27,436 bases of DNA. Source: Phycisphaerales bacterium UBA1910. Its GTDB lineage: Bacteria; Planctomycetota; Phycisphaerae; Phycisphaerales; UBA1924. The position numbers and the translations under genes are program-made. The stretch covers positions 24,878 through 52,313 of the forward strand of contig DDGE01000040.1 in the NCBI GenBank assembly GCA_002337545.1. Reading direction: 5' to 3'. Each line of letters starts with the position of its first letter. The stretch's first letter is position 1. Positions 24,045 to 27,436 of the stretch are shown piece after piece. Under the pieces are notes generated by a model. It did not search any database. It was not told the DNA's origin and saw only the letters and a list, made by a program, of their open reading frames with translations.

Positions 24045-24995
24045 TCAGACATCGACCCAGCGGGATCGGTCGAGACTCTCGTACATGATGTTCACGATCG
24101 ACCATTCGCCGTTGACCTTCATCATGTGGAAGTAGTCGAACCAGACGGTGCCGGTCATTTTGACGGCGGCGATGTTGCCTCGGATCTCGTAAATCTCGAT
24201 CTCGCACCGATCGTCGGCGTCGAATCCCCATTGGGTGTTGAAGGTCTCGCCGAGGATGTTAATCTCTTCCCATGTGATCCCGGACAAGTGCTCGAACTCG
24301 GTTCCATCGGAGAGTCTGGCCTGCTCGACGGATCGTTTGGAGAGGGAGGGGTGGCAGGTGGATTGGACCTTGTCGCCGTCGATCTCGTAGAACCCGACGC
24401 AGTAGTCGCGAGAGACCTGCTCGATCTTCTGGGCGTGACGATCGGAGAGCGCGGGTGGTTTGGCGCCGCTTTCCTTGAGGAGGATGACGGCGGAGTCGCC
24501 GATCACCCAGCGCCCGTTGAGGTGGATCATGTGGAGGTAATCGACCGCGTCCTCCATGATCACGCGGGCCGAAGCGGTCTGTTGTTCGATATCGAATACC
24601 TCGATGTCGCAGCGCCCTTCGGAGGGGTTATCGAGTCGCTGGGCACTCTCGGGGTCGGCGTAGAACGCGATCAGGTCGCGGGTGAATGGGCGGACCCATT
24701 CTTTGCTGGGCTGACCCCAGTAGTTGTCGGCGACCATCCGCCGGGCGATGTTCTCGTGCAGGCGCGAGGTCGCGGTCTCGACATCCCCCGCGTATCGGGC
24801 ACGGACATACTCCTCGATCGCTTGGGTGACAGCTGCTTCGGTCATGGGTTCGGGTTCGGGTGCGGTGGACCTCGCGGCGGAAGCTTCACGCGACACGCCC
24901 TGATTCGCAGCGGTCAGGGTCCCGGCAAGGGTTGCGATCGCGATAGCGGTGGAGAGGGCGATCGGGAATGGGATTCGGCGGGTCTTGTTGTTCAT
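24045..24995 (-). CDS. Secreted protein with two NTF2-like (lumazine-binding-2 type) domains
   Basis: A 316-aa exported protein. The signal peptide (about 1-30) ends around TLTAANQG, with a Pro/Glu linker after it. Two tandem NTF2-like domains follow, about residues 50-175 and 185-316. Each begins with a helical Y-V-R/Y-C-V-G-F-Y segment and ends in matching strands: VDYLHMIHLNGRWVIGD and FDYFHMMKVNGEWSIVN. This pattern (DY-x-H-M-x-x-x-NG-x-W-x-I) is typical of the lumazine-binding-2 (PF12893) group, usually a ligand-binding pocket. The domains may be a duplication. AGGAG before AAAT-ATG gives a good ribosome site. Function unknown. Confidence 0.8.
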   Translation of the reverse strand: MNNKTRRIPFPIALSTAIAIATLAGTLTAANQGVSREASAARSTAPEPEPMTEAAVTQAIEEYVRARYAGDVETATSRLHENIARRMVADNYWGQPSKEWVRPFTRDLIAFYADPESAQRLDNPSEGRCDIEVFDIEQQTASARVIMEDAVDYLHMIHLNGRWVIGDSAVILLKESGAKPPALSDRHAQKIEQVSRDYCVGFYEIDGDKVQSTCHPSLSKRSVEQARLSDGTEFEHLSGITWEEINILGETFNTQWGFDADDRCEIEIYEIRGNIAAVKMTGTVWFDYFHMMKVNGEWSIVNIMYESLDRSRWVDV

Positions 24996-25005
24996 ATTTA
25001 CTCCT

Positions 25006-25023
25006 GTATATGAACAGATATAC
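25006..25023. promoter_or_regulatory. AT-rich inverted repeat in divergent promoter region
   Basis: GTATAT-GAACAG-ATATAC (6-bp arms, 6-bp spacer) lies 11 bp upstream of the minus-strand ATG at 24995, at or before its ribosome site. It is placed to be a promoter element or operator, but the short arms also fit chance. Confidence 0.3.
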
Positions 25024-25159
25024 GGCTTCAGGACGCTCGGGTTGCAAGGTAAGGCGGAAGATTTCTCAGGAGTGTGGAGAAGGTGACGATGCCAAATCGT
25101 GGCATTCTCGTGGAATACACTCCAGCACTTCCGTGTTCAGTTTCTGGAGAACTTCATTC

Positions 25160-25579
25160 ATGCTGACCCAGACTTCCCATCGATCAAGGTTATTTTTGTT
25201 CCTCGCGGCATCTTTCGCGGGTTCGCTATTCTTCGTTGGCTGCGACAGCAGCCAGAACCGGGACGATGCGACGAGCGGAGACCATGCTGTGCACACAATC
25301 CAGGTTCTGTATTTCGATGGGTGCCCCAATACACCGCCAGTGATTCAATCGGCCAAGGCCGCGGCTCGCGATTTAGGTGACGACTGGCGAGTCGAGGCCA
25401 TCGATCTCGAATCGCTCTCAGAAGATGACACTCGTAGGGGGTACGGCTCGCCGACTGTCCTCTATCAGGATCGAGACTTGTTTGGGCTGCCCACGCCCAC
25501 GAGCAATGCCCTTAGTTGCCGCCACTACCCGGGTGGGAACCCTACGAGTGCTTCGATCCGCTCTGCACTGGAGCGCTGA
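25160..25579 (+). CDS. Thioredoxin-like lipoprotein (DF-family/alkylmercury-lyase-related fold)
   Basis: A 139-aa protein. The hydrophobic N-terminus (about 11-27) ends in lipobox FVGC, with lipidated Cys28. The mature part has a thioredoxin-like core: IQVLYFDGCPN (Cys55; the CPN form is typical of the DF family of thiol/selenoprotein redox proteins), VEAIDLES, then GSPTV with its cis-Pro, and a final SCRHYPGG (Cys120). Only one Cys lies in the classical active-site motif, so it may act with Cys120 or as a binding protein. Start ATG 25160 has GGAGA about 9 nt upstream. The gene is 17 bp before the sugar kinase, same strand. Confidence 0.72.
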   Translation: MLTQTSHRSRLFLFLAASFAGSLFFVGCDSSQNRDDATSGDHAVHTIQVLYFDGCPNTPPVIQSAKAAARDLGDDWRVEAIDLESLSEDDTRRGYGSPTVLYQDRDLFGLPTPTSNALSCRHYPGGNPTSASIRSALER

Positions 25580-25596
25580 GGCGCATACCATCGCGT

Positions 25597-26517
25597 ATGA
25601 GCTTAATTGTCACAGGCACGATCGGGATCGACACGGTGGAAACACCCGGTGGCGGTCGTCACGAGGATCTTCTGGGCGGGTCCGCGGTCTACTTCGCCGC
25701 GGCTGCTTCCTTTTATACGAACACGCGGATGGTGGCCGCCGTCGGCGACGATTTTCCGAGCGCGTTTATGGACACGCTCAAGTCGTTCGAAGGGCTGGAT
25801 CTGGCGGGGCTTGAGGTCCGCAGTGGGTCCAAGACCTTCCGTTGGGGCGGCAAGTACCACGAAGACATGGATCATCGCGATACCCTGTTTACCGATCTGG
25901 GGGTGCTGGAAGAGGCGCCGCCGGTGGTTCCTGAGTCGTTCAAGGATTCGGAGGTCGTGTTCCTCGCGAACTCGCACCCGATGGTGCAGATGGGGATGCT
26001 CGATCAGGTCACGAACCCGACTTTGAGTGTCGCGGACACGATGGACCTGTGGATCGATATCGCCAAGCCAGAGCTGACCCAGCTCCTGGGCAAGGTCGAT
26101 GGGTTGGTGCTCAACTTTGACGAGGCGGAGCAGTTCACGGGTCATCGCAACCCGGTGAGCGCGGGCAAGCACCTGCTGGAGCTTGGGCCGCGCTTCGTGG
26201 TGATCAAGAAGGGGGAGCACGGGTGCATCCTGGTGCATCGCGACGGCATCTGTGCGTTGCCGGCGTACCCAACGGAGAATGTGGTCGACCCGACCGGCGC
26301 AGGCGATTCGTTCGCGGGCGGGTTGATGGGACGGCTCTCGGCACGCGGCGGGCACGATCTGGGTTCTTACGAATCCGTCCGCGAGGCGCTGGCGCACGGC
26401 ACGATCGTCGCGAGTTTCAATGTCGAGTCCTTCTCGCTCGAGCGGATGCGCGGCATCACCCGCGGCGATGTGAACAAGCGATTCGACGAGTTCGCCCAGA
26501 TGGTGCGTTTGGATTGA
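25597..26517 (+). CDS. PfkB-family carbohydrate/nucleoside kinase
   Basis: A 306-aa cytoplasmic kinase of the ribokinase/PfkB superfamily. Near the N-terminus TGTIGIDTVETP and GGSAVYFAAAAS match the family entry region. The catalytic VVDPTGAGDSFAGG has the base Asp237. The lid segment GRHEDLLGG and EVVFLANSHP are also recognisable. The substrate is not predictable; candidates are a sugar or adenosine-like ligand. The start at 25597 has a poor ribosome site, but upstream frames add non-family sequence. It lies 17 bp after the redox lipoprotein. Confidence 0.92.
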   Translation: MSLIVTGTIGIDTVETPGGGRHEDLLGGSAVYFAAAASFYTNTRMVAAVGDDFPSAFMDTLKSFEGLDLAGLEVRSGSKTFRWGGKYHEDMDHRDTLFTDLGVLEEAPPVVPESFKDSEVVFLANSHPMVQMGMLDQVTNPTLSVADTMDLWIDIAKPELTQLLGKVDGLVLNFDEAEQFTGHRNPVSAGKHLLELGPRFVVIKKGEHGCILVHRDGICALPAYPTENVVDPTGAGDSFAGGLMGRLSARGGHDLGSYESVREALAHGTIVASFNVESFSLERMRGITRGDVNKRFDEFAQMVRLD

Positions 26518-26528
26518 GTTCAATCCGA

Positions 26529-26620
26529 GGGTGGCACGACTCGCGTCGAAGACGCGCAGTCGTGTTCTTGAAAGTCGGAGAAGACACTACTGCGCAGCAT
26601 CGCTGCGAGTAGTGGCACCC
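26529..26620. repeat. REP-like palindromic repeat, copy B
   Basis: A 92-bp element with GGGTGGCAC at the left end and GTGGCACCC at the right, exactly inverted. The left arm hairpin is CACGACTCGCGTC...GACGCGCAGTCGTG and the right arm is CACTACTGCGCAGC...GCTGCGAGTAGTG. The linker TTCTTGAAAGTCGGAGAAGA resembles but differs from that of copy A. It begins 11 bp after the kinase stop and ends 10 bp before the methyltransferase start, directly abutting its GGAG ribosome site. Confidence 0.8.
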
Positions 26621-26630
26621 GGAGCGGAAG

Positions 26631-27308
26631 ATGCTTGGCAAAAAGAAACCCGACCGTTCATACCTCCAGCCCTACGAGGACGCGACGCGTCGGGGTGGGG
26701 CGGGGTTTGAGTCGCAACTCTGGATGAGCAAAGAGGCGCAGAACACCCGTTTCGGTGTGCTCTGCGACCTTGGTCGTTTCGGCGGTCGGATTGTCGCGGA
26801 CCTCGGCTGCGGGGTTGGTGATTTCCCGGTGTATATGCAGGCCCATCGCCCCCAAGCGTTCCCCAAGTCGTATGTCGGGATCGAGGGTGTGCACGCGATG
26901 GCGGTGCATGCGCGTGAGCGGATCGAGGGCGAGGGCATCGGGCGCACCCTGATCGAGGTGGGGGACTTTGTTGCTGATGAGTCGCTTCCCGATCTGTTGG
27001 TGAACGACGCGGGGGCGGAGGTCTTCGTGTTCTCGGGGTCGCTCAATACTTTGAGCATGGATCGCGCGCAGGGCGTGCTCGATCGGTTCTGGGCGGCGCT
27101 GGAGAAGTCGGGGCGTGGGACTTTGGTGTTTAACTTCTTGTCGCTGCGTCATGACAAAGAACAGTCGCCAGCGAACCCACCCGCGGTCCGGTTCGATCCG
27201 GTTATGATGCTGGCTTGGGCGTTGGATCGCACGCCGATTGTTCAGATGCGACATGAGTATCTGGGCGGGCATGATGCAACAATCGTGATGGATGTTGCGG
27301 CGGATTGA
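26631..27308 (+). CDS. Class I SAM-dependent methyltransferase
   Basis: A 225-aa protein with a Rossmann methyltransferase core. Motif I is VADLGCGVGDF (55-65), followed by YVGIEGVHAMAVHARERI (the acidic post-I residue), IEVGDFVAD (motif III region), FVFSGSLNTL, and a RGTLVFNFLS strand. The N-terminal 40 residues are charged. The target is unknown; similar proteins are annotated as trans-aconitate/SAM methyltransferases without experimental support. ATG 26631 with GGAG 7 nt upstream, the ribosome site lying flush against REP-like copy B. Confidence 0.85.
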   Translation: MLGKKKPDRSYLQPYEDATRRGGAGFESQLWMSKEAQNTRFGVLCDLGRFGGRIVADLGCGVGDFPVYMQAHRPQAFPKSYVGIEGVHAMAVHARERIEGEGIGRTLIEVGDFVADESLPDLLVNDAGAEVFVFSGSLNTLSMDRAQGVLDRFWAALEKSGRGTLVFNFLSLRHDKEQSPANPPAVRFDPVMMLAWALDRTPIVQMRHEYLGGHDATIVMDVAAD

Positions 27309-27325
27309 GCCCGATGCCCGATTCA

Positions 27326-27436
27326 ATGGGCATGAATATCACACATCACATCCAGACATCGTTGATTCTTGGTTCCGTACTCGTTGCGTCTGCCTCCCCC
27401 GTTTGGGCTGAGGAGCAGGGCGTGGGTTCGGTGGAG
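27326..27436 (+). CDS. Secreted protein, N-terminus only (cut by window edge)
   Basis: 37 codons remain open to the window end: a polar start (MGMNITHHIQ), a hydrophobic core, then ASASPVWAEEQG, a typical signal peptidase I site after PVWA. In-frame starts at 27314 and 27332 are alternatives; no ribosome site is clear. It begins 17 nt after the methyltransferase stop. The mature protein is not visible, so no family can be named. Confidence 0.65.
   Translation, partial: MGMNITHHIQTSLILGSVLVASASPVWAEEQGVGSVE

Overview
This window looks like a chromosomal segment of a moderately GC-rich Gram-negative bacterium. The best guess is a planctomycete of the Phycisphaerae type. The pointers are a fibro-slime domain exoprotein, two secreted seven-bladed FG-GAP/ASPIC proteins with dockerin-like calcium-loop tails, REP-like palindromic repeats, many small single-genome-type secreted or membrane proteins, and a complete-looking peptidoglycan synthesis and recycling signature (murA, murQ, nagZ). 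The taxonomic call is an inference; no rRNA is present. There is no phage, plasmid, IS or CRISPR signature.

Left part (1-9.2 kb): the 5' end of murA leaves the left edge on the minus strand. It is followed by a small membrane protein, a fibro-slime exoprotein and a secreted unknown. Next comes a tight minus-strand operon of a uracil-DNA-glycosylase-like protein, murQ and nagZ (18-nt gap, then a GTGA stop/start overlap), preceded by tRNA-Arg(CCU). On the plus strand lie a membrane protein fused to a SelL/AhpC-TSA_2-type redox domain, an overlapping four-helix membrane protein, and ychF. After ychF are a double hairpin and a REP-like repeat, then two small proteins of unknown role.

Middle part (9.2-16 kb): housekeeping and metabolic genes. 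These are an AraC/cupin_6 regulator, a Bax-inhibitor-1 family membrane protein, guaB (IMP dehydrogenase) and, divergently, a glycogen debranching enzyme. The debranching gene shares a CTAG stop palindrome with a minus-strand array of three small paralogous membrane proteins that carry a strongly conserved cytoplasmic tail.

Right part (16-27.4 kb): two tandem secreted FG-GAP/ASPIC paralogues end at a strong terminator. Then comes a gene-free region of about 960 bp. Its first 450 bp hold a chain of stable hairpins and end, on the minus strand, in a second intrinsic terminator; this is a candidate unrecognised structured RNA. It is followed by a translationally coupled pqiA-like / pqiB-like (two MCE domains) / unknown 488-aa secreted protein operon, a secreted protein with duplicated NTF2-like domains, a thioredoxin-like lipoprotein, a PfkB sugar kinase, a second REP-like repeat, a SAM methyltransferase, and the signal peptide of a truncated secreted protein at the right edge.

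The most interesting items for follow-up are the candidate structured RNA (about 20.01-20.46 kb), the triplet of small tail-conserved membrane proteins, and the reduced PqiAB operon with an unfamiliar third subunit. All calls were made by eye; no database search was run.
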